A stretch of 64,000 bases of DNA from Saccharospirillum sp965652395. Its GTDB lineage: Bacteria; Pseudomonadota; Gammaproteobacteria; Pseudomonadales; Natronospirillaceae. The first letter of the stretch is position 1. Every line of letters starts with the position of its first letter. Shown here one piece after another: positions 26,937-34,602 of this stretch. The stretch covers positions 100,648 through 164,647 of the forward strand of contig CBFGUW010000004.1 of the NCBI GenBank assembly GCA_965652395.1, read 5' to 3'. Made by a program: the position numbers and the translations under genes. The notes under the pieces are model-generated. The model worked only from the letters and a program-made list of their open reading frames with translations, searched no databases and was not told the origin of the DNA.

Positions 26937-27088
26937 GGTAAATCCTGGCCCTGAAGCAGCAAAGGAATTATGGGGCGGGTATTATCGAGCAGTCTGAATC
27001 AGAAGGCCAGTCGCATGCCTCTACCAGCCTGGTTTGGCGATTCGAAAGGGAGAATATCCATTCCGTATCGCCAGGGCATGGCTAAGGG

Positions 27089-27481
27089 TTAAAGAGTGGG
27101 AGGTTTAATGGATTCGGCGTAATCACTCATATCACGGGATACCGTTTTCGGCGTCCATCGGTCCGGGTCATCATATTCAAACTTAATGTTGATTTTATAG
27201 TCCGGTTGAGTGATGTGAATCAGGCATTGATGCCATTCTTCATCTTTTTCCTTTTTCATTTCCTGCCGTAAGCTGCGGATTTTTCGTAAGGCGTTAAAGC
27301 TTGGAATCCTGGCAGCAAAGCCGCCATTCGACATATAAGCATAACCACTCATGCTTTGCTGACCATGAGAAAAATCACCTACTACGGTAATTCCCACCCA
27401 AGGATCATTGGCATATTCTTCACTTTTAACAATCTCCGAACCAATCTCCAGGACAAGATCATCGTTCACTTTGGTGCTCAT
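27089..27481 (-). CDS. YezG-like immunity protein (DUF600 type) for the adjacent toxin
   Basis: The 130-aa acidic protein contains a YDDPDRWTPKT segment near the C terminus that resembles the YEDPDKW signature of YezG/DUF600 immunity proteins. It starts 19 bp after the toxin stop on the same strand, the usual order of toxin then immunity. The base composition looks more AT-rich than its neighbours, in line with recent acquisition. Known family members bind and block nuclease toxins of the Endonuclease_NS_2 type, which is what the toxin C terminus resembles. The exact pairing is inferred. Confidence 0.72.
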   Translation of the reverse strand: MSTKVNDDLVLEIGSEIVKSEEYANDPWVGITVVGDFSHGQQSMSGYAYMSNGGFAARIPSFNALRKIRSLRQEMKKEKDEEWHQCLIHITQPDYKINIKFEYDDPDRWTPKTVSRDMSDYAESIKPPTL

Positions 27482-27500
27482 TTACCGCACTCCTAATTAG

Positions 27501-30500
27501 CTAGTTGTTACGGACCTCGGCCACTTTAGCGTCTATTTCCGGCTTGGTAACGCGTTTAAAATTCTGGTTGCCTTCATTTTCGAACATATGCCCCTTCCTG
27601 TATACGGACTCACCCGACAGTGGGTCAACCACCTCATAGCTCACTTCAATTTCAGCCGGCCGCCCATTTTTGTACTCATTCAGGTTAACTTTCAACTCTA
27701 CTGTACAGCCGGCATCTATCCAATCGGCAAGTTCATTCTCCAGGGTCTTATAAGCGCCGGTATTGAAGTTGGCATCCTGCGGAAACATATTCTGCAAGCC
27801 CTGATCCAGCACAAAACGATGCCCGATAATGTGCCCCGCATGATCACCTTCCACACCTTGGCCGCGAACCTGCTCCTGAGCGGTCAGCTCCGACTGGGAA
27901 CGTTGAGCATTGGTATGGAATTCCCGTAATGTAGCGGTGACTTCCACTGTCTGGCCATGTTCGTTGGTTTCCCAGTTAACTTTATTCTCGCCATGCCCTA
28001 CCCGCTGCATCTGCGGGGCGCTGGCGTCCTTGGTAAAGTTACCGGTAGTCACGTCATAGTACAGTTTTGGAGAATCACTGGCACTCTCCCGCCGCAGGTG
28101 TGGATGCGGGCTGTCCGCTACCCAAACGTATCCCTCCGGTGCTTTAGGCCATCCCAAAGCATCAGCCTGTTGGGTTCCGCTCTTGGGTGACGCCACCCAG
28201 CCATCGCCCATGGCTTCGACCTGAGTCAGCCGGTTGGCCTCATTGGCTGTCGCGGTTTCCAACTCTTCGAGACGTAACTCCAACCGCCCCCTTTCTGCTG
28301 GGGTTAAGTCTGGATTAGCCAATTCCTGACTGATGGAACGGGCTTCCGCGCCAATCTTGTTCAGTTCGTGCCGGGCTTCCCATGCCACCGAGCCGACTTC
28401 AGCAGTCTCCCGCCCGTTTAGATGCCCTTGAATCCTGTCCAGCAGCCCGCCGGAAGCTTCCATTTGTCGGGCAGCTCGGCTGTGCAGCGCCAACATGTTG
28501 GCATCCGCCGTGGCACCACCGTGTTCTATACGGATATTCGAGGCTCGGCCATCGGCACCCACATCATAGGCGACCCGCATCTGTCCATCACTGAGGTTCG
28601 CGTTTTGATGAACCGGGTATGGCGCCCCGAACTCCATGTGGTTACTCAACCGGTTGAAGCTGTAAGCGTCCGCCATTTCAGCGCCACTGGCTCGGGTCCC
28701 AGCCGCTGTCATCCCACCCCAGAAAGCAATATTGAGCAGGCCCATGGCCCGTTCACTGTTGCTCATCTGATCCCAATTTGTGGCTAAGTCATGAGCCTGA
28801 TTGGTAGCTGCAGCGGCATCGGCCGTGTTAGCGGCCAATTGCAACCCGGCAACGCCCCGGCTCAGGCCGGTTGCCGCCTGGGTTTCACGAGCAAGGGTGG
28901 CAAACTTGGCAGCGCCCATGGCGCCAAAGGAGAGACTACCGGCCGCAACATCAAGCCAGTTGGCCCGCACTTCCGCGTTCGACAGGTCAGTGATGTCCAC
29001 ACCATGCGTATGGGCATCGTAGAGGTTTTCACCCGCGCGAGCCGTGGTGTAAGCACCCGCCGCACCGGCCACTATGATCGCCCCGGTCCCACCGGTGCCG
29101 ATCACCAGCGCTGCGCCAGCCACAATACCCGCGCCCAGGGCAACCTTGTCACCAATCTCACGAGCCCACTCGCCAAAGGTATCGGTTACCTGGGGTGTGG
29201 CTTCGGTTTTCAACACCGGGCAGCTATTGGCACCGCCCCATTCCATGCCATCGACATAAGTCATCTGCCCCGGCGGCAGGCGACTGTTGGATTTCCAATC
29301 GTCGAAGCCTTCGTAATGACGGGTCGGGTCCACATCCTCAACGAAATAGGTTTTGCCGTCCGTGCCTTCCACCTTGAAGACGTTGAAAGTGGCGGCGCCG
29401 AACTCATCGCTGGTAACCGTCACCGGCATCAGGCTGACCCGGGCCTGCTCGCCGCCCAGTTGTTCTATTTTCTCGGCAATGACATCAATGCGCGGATTGG
29501 CGTTGTAGTATTTGTGATCCATACCGGCTTCGAGCCGGCTTTGAGCCTGTTCAGCGGTTTCATTGGCTCCGGGCAGCCGGTCCGGAGCGATGCCTAGCGC
29601 CTGGCCGATGGTGTTTCGTAAAGCTTCACCGCCCAGGGTCTGCGGCTCCACGCCCCGTGCCTGGTAGCGATCCACAACGGAATTCGCGTAAGTGGATGAC
29701 ACCACCTCGCTGTCCCACCCTCCCCTCAACGCCTGGGCATCCCAAGAAGGATTGCTGGCGATTTCGGCCATCGCCCAGCCGCGCAATTCAGGCACAACCT
29801 TGTCGTTCGTCAACAATGAACGACCGCCCGGGCTGGCAAGAATGTCGTCATATCGATCCGCCAGAGTATCGACAGACTGCTGAACATTTGTACCGCCTTC
29901 ACGGTCGACCATAATCTGAGCCAGAGCACCGGACATGGTCTCGCGATACTGAGGGTTGAGGAAATCCAGACTCTCGGATTTCAAAAACACAGCGGTGACC
30001 ATTTTGCTGACGCCGTCACTGGTCGGGTCCACACTTCCAGAAGCAACGGTTTCGAGCAATTGATGGCGAAGCTGACCATCCATATTGGCCGCTGTTCGTC
30101 CCAGAGCGCCTTCAACACCCTCATAAGTGCGGACCACGGCGGCCGGGTCCAGCCCGATGGCGGATTTCAGCATTTCATAACGGGCGCTCTGCGCCTCGGG
30201 GCTGGTGAGGATGGTGCCGCCTTCGGCGAAATGCCGTTCATTCTCAGCCGAAGGAGCAGCGTAGGCTTCCGCGACGATTTGGCGGGTGGAGGCGTCGTTG
30301 AGATTTTCAGCCGCTTCGCGAATGTTTTCTGTGTTACCGGTCTGGCGCCATTCAGTGGAGGCGGCATCGATGAGGTAACGCTGCTCCGAAGGGGTGAGCA
30401 CTCCGAGTGAGGAGTCTCCATTCAAGGCTTTGGAAACGCGCTCGCCACCGTCATCGTCGACGCCAACACCGAGCACTTCGTATTCAGCATTGGCATTGTT

Positions 30501-30659
30501 CTGGACCCAGTTGTCGATCTCCCGCTCCCGACCGGGAGACACGTGGGATTCCGGCGCGGTGGACTGTACCTGAGATGAAGAATCGTTACTGGCCGGTTGG
30601 TGATTGACTGTCTGGTTTGAAGATTGACTATGACTAACGCCCGATGGTGCATCCAACAT
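27501..30659 (-). CDS. Polymorphic toxin with C-terminal DNA/RNA non-specific endonuclease domain
   Basis: The 1052-aa protein begins with a Ser/Gln/Asn-rich segment (residues 1-50), then a long region (about 60-500) that resembles DUF4781 toxins of Xanthomonas, with YFVEDVDPTRHYEGFDDWK. A glycine/alanine hydrophobic segment follows (about 507-540), then a helical region and a Gln/Glu-rich coiled part. The last 120 residues contain DHAGHIIGHRF and NMFPQDANFNTGAYK, typical of the Endonuclease_NS_2 nuclease tip of YeeF-like toxins. No signal peptide is visible, so export by a type VI or other one-step system is likely, but no secretion genes lie nearby. Confidence 0.85.
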   Translation of the reverse strand: MLDAPSGVSHSQSSNQTVNHQPASNDSSSQVQSTAPESHVSPGREREIDNWVQNNANAEYEVLGVGVDDDGGERVSKALNGDSSLGVLTPSEQRYLIDAASTEWRQTGNTENIREAAENLNDASTRQIVAEAYAAPSAENERHFAEGGTILTSPEAQSARYEMLKSAIGLDPAAVVRTYEGVEGALGRTAANMDGQLRHQLLETVASGSVDPTSDGVSKMVTAVFLKSESLDFLNPQYRETMSGALAQIMVDREGGTNVQQSVDTLADRYDDILASPGGRSLLTNDKVVPELRGWAMAEIASNPSWDAQALRGGWDSEVVSSTYANSVVDRYQARGVEPQTLGGEALRNTIGQALGIAPDRLPGANETAEQAQSRLEAGMDHKYYNANPRIDVIAEKIEQLGGEQARVSLMPVTVTSDEFGAATFNVFKVEGTDGKTYFVEDVDPTRHYEGFDDWKSNSRLPPGQMTYVDGMEWGGANSCPVLKTEATPQVTDTFGEWAREIGDKVALGAGIVAGAALVIGTGGTGAIIVAGAAGAYTTARAGENLYDAHTHGVDITDLSNAEVRANWLDVAAGSLSFGAMGAAKFATLARETQAATGLSRGVAGLQLAANTADAAAATNQAHDLATNWDQMSNSERAMGLLNIAFWGGMTAAGTRASGAEMADAYSFNRLSNHMEFGAPYPVHQNANLSDGQMRVAYDVGADGRASNIRIEHGGATADANMLALHSRAARQMEASGGLLDRIQGHLNGRETAEVGSVAWEARHELNKIGAEARSISQELANPDLTPAERGRLELRLEELETATANEANRLTQVEAMGDGWVASPKSGTQQADALGWPKAPEGYVWVADSPHPHLRRESASDSPKLYYDVTTGNFTKDASAPQMQRVGHGENKVNWETNEHGQTVEVTATLREFHTNAQRSQSELTAQEQVRGQGVEGDHAGHIIGHRFVLDQGLQNMFPQDANFNTGAYKTLENELADWIDAGCTVELKVNLNEYKNGRPAEIEVSYEVVDPLSGESVYRKGHMFENEGNQNFKRVTKPEIDAKVAEVRNN

Positions 30660-30755
30660 GACGCGGCCCCCGCCTCCTCTTTGTGATGGCGATTAACTTA
30701 CCAATCACCATGAAGAGCCGACACTGGGGAGAATCCTAACTAGGGTTACTACCTA

Positions 30756-30955
30756 GTTTAAGTTTGGAATTCGCTGGAGGAAGTATTGCCTGAATACGCA
30801 CAGGCTGTCAGGTAGGCCCCTCAAGGGTCGGGCGGGATGCCGCCCACTCAACCCATCCATGGGGCCTGGACCGCATCATCCATGATGCGGACCACCCTTG
30901 AGGGGCCTACCTGACAGCCAGCGCTCGCTTCTGTGGGCGAATTCCAAACTTAAAC
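30756..30955 (-). repeat. Nested 200-bp palindrome, copy B1 (upstream of toxin gene)
   Basis: Outer arms of 19 bases (30756-30774 and 30937-30955) are perfect inverted copies. Inside them, arms of 26 bases (30803-30828 and 30894-30919) are also perfect. On the minus strand the interior holds a GCATCA/TGATGC hairpin, the linker CGGTCCAGGCCC, a CCCATGGATGGG hairpin and a third stem GGGCGG/CCGCCC. The element begins about 100 bp upstream of the toxin ATG and ends four bases from the HAD-gene stop. Other than this element the 299-bp gap holds no gene. Confidence 0.88.
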
Positions 30956-30958
30956 CTC

Positions 30959-31648
30959 TCACAACCAATCGGCGGCTTCTTGGCGGGTTAGCCAAGCGGG
31001 GAGGTCTTCAAGACTTTCCAGCGCAGCGATCAGTTCGGGGTGCCATTCCGGGTCGGTCTCCACCAGGTCCGGTACATGGATGACGGCGCAACCGGCGGCC
31101 AGCGCCGAGCGAACGCCGTTGGGGCTGTCTTCGATGGCCAGGGCGTGACGGCGATTTACGCCCAAGCGTTCACAGCCGGTTAGATAGGGTTCCGGGTGAG
31201 GTTTACCCTGGGATACCTGATCGCCGCCCAGTACCTCGGTGAAGTAGTGTAGCAACCCCATTTGCGACAGTTTGCCTTCCGCCATGGCCGTGCGAGTGCT
31301 GGTAACCACCATCTGGGGAATGCCTGCCTCGGCAATATGATCCAAGGCTTCGATCACACCGGGTTTGAGAACAAGCTCGGTCTTGGCTCTTTCGTTAAAG
31401 CCGTCCCGGGTCTGGTCGATCCAGAATTCCGCGGTGGGCTCGTCGGATACGAACTGCAAAAACCACTGAATCAGACCGGGGCGGTTCAAGCCAATGGTTT
31501 CAAGGTAGCGCTGGGCCGGTTCAGGTACCGGCCCGCCTGAGGTCATTACATCAATGAATACGTCCCGGACCAGGCGCTCCGAATCAATCAATACTCCGTC
31601 CATATCCCACAGAACCGCGTGGAACCGGCGGTTTGATGCTGGTGTCAT
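30959..31648 (-). CDS. HAD-superfamily phosphatase (beta-PGM-like)
   Basis: The 229-aa protein is a subfamily I HAD hydrolase. The nucleophile motif is LWDMDGVLID (D15, D17), a helical cap follows, motif II is VTSTR, and the acidic motif is IEDSPNGVRSA with the GKPHPEPY lysine before it. It would dephosphorylate a small sugar phosphate or similar metabolite; substrate is unknown. It overlaps the end of znuA by four bases (ATGA), so it is expressed with the zinc-uptake binding protein. Confidence 0.88.
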   Translation of the reverse strand: MTPASNRRFHAVLWDMDGVLIDSERLVRDVFIDVMTSGGPVPEPAQRYLETIGLNRPGLIQWFLQFVSDEPTAEFWIDQTRDGFNERAKTELVLKPGVIEALDHIAEAGIPQMVVTSTRTAMAEGKLSQMGLLHYFTEVLGGDQVSQGKPHPEPYLTGCERLGVNRRHALAIEDSPNGVRSALAAGCAVIHVPDLVETDPEWHPELIAALESLEDLPAWLTRQEAADWL

Positions 31649-32574
31649 GGCAATTGCTCCAAACAGCGGCTCAAGTCGTTCGCCAACTTCATCATCATTC
31701 GGGGATAGTGCCCGGCTCCGGGTGTTTGTTCAAAGCCCAACGGGTCTATTTCCGCGATATGCCCCTGGTGGACCGAACGCGCCAATGTCTGCATCCAGCG
31801 GTCGCTGAATTGGGGTTCATGGAACAGACAAATGCCATTGTGGGGTTTGGCGACTTCCACCAGTCGGGCAACTGTGCGCGGCCCGGGCGGTACATCCGGT
31901 CTTAGCACGAGGGCTCCCAGAGCGTTCAGTTCGTATTCCCGTTCGAAGTATTGAAAGCCGTCGTGGAAAACGACGAAGGGCTTGTCGGCCACCGTCTGCA
32001 ATCGTTGGCGCAGTTGTTCATCCAGTTGCTCCAGCTCACTGATCAAGCTATCGGCGTTTTCGGCATAGTGGGCGGCATGGTCAGGGTCGAGTTCGGCCAA
32101 TTCAGTGGCCAGGGTCTCCACAAAACGCTGGGCGTTGACGACGGACAGCCAGAAGTGTGGATCCAGCTCACCATGGTCGTGTTCGTGCTCATGGCTCGAT
32201 GCCGTGGCGTTGAACAGGGACTCACGGTTCTCATGCAGCGTCATTCCCGCATCGTAATCATGCCATTGAAGGTTTTGGGCGTCGGCGGGCCGTCTTTCGA
32301 TCAACCGTGCCAGACTGATTTCCAGCTCCGGCCCGACCCAAATGAGCAAATCGGCCTCCATCAGGTTTTTCAGCTGTAGAGGAGTCAAGGCTGCAGAGTG
32401 AGGTGACTGACTGCCTTCATACAGCAATACCGGCTCGGCGACGCCGGACATCAGATCGGTCACCAACCCATGCAGGGGAGCGATGGAGACTGCCACCTTG
32501 GGGGCACTCCACCCAGCCAGTGACAAGACTGAAAGCGACAGGAAGAAAACGAGGCGGCGGGTAAAAGAAGACAT
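31645..32574 (-). CDS. znuA: ZnuA-like zinc-binding periplasmic protein
   Basis: The product is about 309 aa with a signal peptide (SFTRRLVFFLSLSVLSLAGWSA). It is a cluster A-I metal-binding protein: a first zinc-ligand region SIAPLHGLV, a His-rich loop SSHEHEHDHGELDPHFWL, FHDGFQYF and the late EIDPLG motif. The His loop is short for ZnuA but clearly metal-binding. ATG at 32574 is chosen since the signal peptide follows directly; a TTG lies six codons upstream. It is divergent from znuCB, with a Zur-like palindrome between them. Confidence 0.92.
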   Translation of the reverse strand: MSSFTRRLVFFLSLSVLSLAGWSAPKVAVSIAPLHGLVTDLMSGVAEPVLLYEGSQSPHSAALTPLQLKNLMEADLLIWVGPELEISLARLIERRPADAQNLQWHDYDAGMTLHENRESLFNATASSHEHEHDHGELDPHFWLSVVNAQRFVETLATELAELDPDHAAHYAENADSLISELEQLDEQLRQRLQTVADKPFVVFHDGFQYFEREYELNALGALVLRPDVPPGPRTVARLVEVAKPHNGICLFHEPQFSDRWMQTLARSVHQGHIAEIDPLGFEQTPGAGHYPRMMMKLANDLSRCLEQLP

Positions 32575-32616
32575 GCAGTACAACTCACTCAATGCGATGA
32601 TATGGATTTACCGCAT

Positions 32617-32633
32617 ATGATACACTGTATCGT
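32617..32633. promoter_or_regulatory. Zur-like operator in the znuA/znuC divergent region
   Basis: ATGATACACTGTATCGT is a near-perfect 17-bp palindrome with a perfect GATACA-C-TGTATC core. It lies between the divergent znuA and znuC starts, 43 bp upstream of the znuA ATG, and overlaps a TTGACG -35-like hexamer on the minus strand. Position and AT-rich dyad fit zinc repression by Zur; the sequence only loosely matches the enterobacterial Zur consensus. Confidence 0.65.
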
Positions 32634-32666
32634 CAAGCATCGCATGACCCGGGAGACCTTCTTACC

Positions 32667-33428
32667 TTGTCGGAATTATCCATACCCGACGCTCTGATCC
32701 GCGCTCATCATTTGGGCGTGCGCAGGGGCGGCGACACCATCATCAGTCATGTTGATCTCAGCATTCTTCCTGGTCAGATCGTTACCTTGATTGGTCCCAA
32801 CGGCGCGGGGAAATCCACGCTTATCAAAGCCCTGCTCGGTATTTATAAAATCAGCGACGGCGAGCTTTGGCGTAAACCCGGGCTGAAGATCGGTTACATG
32901 CCGCAGAAGCTGCATATCGACGACAGTCTGCCCCTGACGGTTGATCGTTTGATGACGCTGACCAACCGGGCGCGCCGACAGGAAATCACCGAGGCGCTGG
33001 CACTGACCGACGTACCCCACCTGATCGACCGGCCGGTACAGCAATTGAGCGGTGGTGAATTCCAGCGTGTGATGCTGGCCCGTGCCCTACTGAAAAAGCC
33101 GGACTTGCTGGTGTTGGATGAACCGGTGCAGGGTGTGGATTTCAACGGTGAAATCGACCTGTATCGGTTGATCCAACGAATTCGGGACGAACGCGGCTGC
33201 GCTATTCTGATGGTGTCGCACGACCTGCACCTGGTGATGGCCGCGACGGACGAAGTGGTTTGTCTGAACCACCATGTCTGTTGCACAGGCACACCGGAAG
33301 CCATTACCCGCAAACCGGAATTCACCCAACTTTTCGGCCACCAGCATGCCGATGCCCTCGCCTTTTACAGCCATGAGCACGATCACGAACACAGCCTGGC
33401 GGAACTCGGAGGCCACAGTCATGATTGA
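32667..33428 (+). CDS. znuC: ZnuC, zinc ABC transporter ATP-binding protein
   Basis: The 253-aa ATPase has Walker A GPNGAGKST, the LSGGEFQR signature, Walker B LLVLDEP and the H-loop MVSHDLH. A histidine-rich C terminus (SHEHDHEHS, GGHSHD) is typical for ZnuC and may sense or buffer zinc. The start is TTG at 32667 with GGGAG about eleven bases upstream. It overlaps znuB by eight bases. It energises high-affinity zinc import with ZnuA and ZnuB. Confidence 0.95.
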   Translation: MSELSIPDALIRAHHLGVRRGGDTIISHVDLSILPGQIVTLIGPNGAGKSTLIKALLGIYKISDGELWRKPGLKIGYMPQKLHIDDSLPLTVDRLMTLTNRARRQEITEALALTDVPHLIDRPVQQLSGGEFQRVMLARALLKKPDLLVLDEPVQGVDFNGEIDLYRLIQRIRDERGCAILMVSHDLHLVMAATDEVVCLNHHVCCTGTPEAITRKPEFTQLFGHQHADALAFYSHEHDHEHSLAELGGHSHD

Positions 33429-34209
33429 CCTGTTGTGGCCCGCCCTGCTCGCCGGTACCGGCATCGCACTGATCGCCGGGCCTTTGGGCAGTTTCATGGT
33501 GTGGCGGCGTATGGCTTATTTCGGCGACACCATGGCTCATTCGGGTCTGCTTGGCGTTACCCTGGGGGTGGTGTTGAACCTGGATTTGACCTTGGGCATT
33601 GCCCTGGTAACCACCACTTTGGCGCTGTTGCTGTTCGCGCTGCAGAAACAGCGCCGGGTACCACCGGACACCCTGCTGGGCATTCTTTCCCACTCGGCCC
33701 TTGCTGTGGGGATGCTGGTGCTCGCTTTTTCCGATTCGGTGCGGATGGATCTGGGCGGATTGCTGTTTGGCGACCTGCTCGCCGTGAACCGGATGGATGT
33801 GCTTTGGGTCGCCCTGGTGGTGGCTCTGGCGCTGCCGTTGATGCTGTTGATCTGGCGTCCCTTGCTGGCCATTACCGTGCATGAGGATCTGGCACGGGCG
33901 GAAGGCATTGCCACCGAGCGCATCCGGGTGCTTTATCTGGTGTTGATCGCACTGGTCATCGCGGTGGCCATGAAAATCGTCGGCATTTTGTTGATAACGG
34001 CGTTGATGATCATTCCGGCGGCCGGCGTTCGCTGGTTGTCGCGAACACCGGAACAAATGGCCATCGGCGCGTCGGTCCTGGGAATACTGTCGGTCTGGCT
34101 GGGGTTGTCAGCTTCCTGGTTCGCCAACGCGCCCAGCGGCCCGGCCATAGTGGTTACCGCCACGGCGGCTTTTGTACTGCTTATGGGGATAAGCCAGGTT
34201 CGGCGTTAA
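33421..34209 (+). CDS. znuB: ZnuB, zinc ABC transporter permease
   Basis: The 262-aa polytopic protein has about seven to eight membrane helices and the ABC-3 family pattern: GPLGSFMVWRRMAYFGDTMAHSGLLGV near the start and the EGI(A)-type coupling region EDLARAEGIATERI. ATG at 33421 lies inside the last codons of znuC, so translation is coupled. The frame is open further upstream, but that part is the znuC coding region read in another frame. The stop overlaps the convergent DUF4404 gene by four bases. Confidence 0.95.
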   Translation: MIDLLWPALLAGTGIALIAGPLGSFMVWRRMAYFGDTMAHSGLLGVTLGVVLNLDLTLGIALVTTTLALLLFALQKQRRVPPDTLLGILSHSALAVGMLVLAFSDSVRMDLGGLLFGDLLAVNRMDVLWVALVVALALPLMLLIWRPLLAITVHEDLARAEGIATERIRVLYLVLIALVIAVAMKIVGILLITALMIIPAAGVRWLSRTPEQMAIGASVLGILSVWLGLSASWFANAPSGPAIVVTATAAFVLLMGISQVRR

Positions 34210-34460
34210 ATCCCCATGCTCGCCAGTGCTTCAAGAATATTACGCGCCACCGAGGCGCTGCGGGGATGATCAACGCTTAAATCCTCGATCAACATCTCTA
34301 CCGTTTCCCGCAGCGTGGGCTCTTCCGGATCGGGCTCGCCCTCGTTGTGAATGTGGTATTCAACCTTGGCCATCAGCTCCTTTTGCTGCTCACTGACTTC
34401 TGTTTCATCCATGGTCTCACGTAAACGCTCGAGCAATGATCTTAACTGGTCCTTGGGCAT
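34206..34460 (-). CDS. DUF4404-family small protein
   Basis: This 84-aa acidic, all-helical protein has the DUF4404 pattern: an LRSLLERLRETM start, an acidic middle and a C-terminal HPRSASVARNILEALASMGI. It has a GGAG site before the ATG. Function is unknown. It is convergent with znuB (4-bp overlap) and divergent from copA. Confidence 0.82.
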   Translation of the reverse strand: MPKDQLRSLLERLRETMDETEVSEQQKELMAKVEYHIHNEGEPDPEEPTLRETVEMLIEDLSVDHPRSASVARNILEALASMGI

Positions 34461-34532
34461 GGGTGGCTCCGGTCAATGTGAATTCCTGTTAACTATAGCA
34501 GATCGGTTTCTGGAGTGATTTACAGATCACGC

Positions 34533-34563
34533 TTGACCTTCCACTTGCTGTAAGGTTCAGAAT
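34533..34563 (+). promoter_or_regulatory. CueR-type copper-responsive promoter of copA
   Basis: A -35 box TTGACC (34533-34538) and a -10 box CAGAAT (34558-34563) are separated by 19 bp, the overlong spacer typical of MerR-family promoters. The spacer carries the dyad ACCTTCCA...TGTAAGGT, nearly identical to the CueR site I recall in front of E. coli copA. CueR would twist the DNA on Cu(I) binding and turn on copA-cueR. Confidence 0.88.
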
Positions 34564-34602
34564 CCTCAGCCATTGAGAATCCGCTTCCCCGGAGGAGCTG
34601 TT

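Noticed and set aside
27501..30659. Toxin as a CdiA or two-partner secretion protein
   Set aside because: There is no signal peptide, no filamentous haemagglutinin repeats, no VENN motif and no CdiB-type transporter gene nearby.
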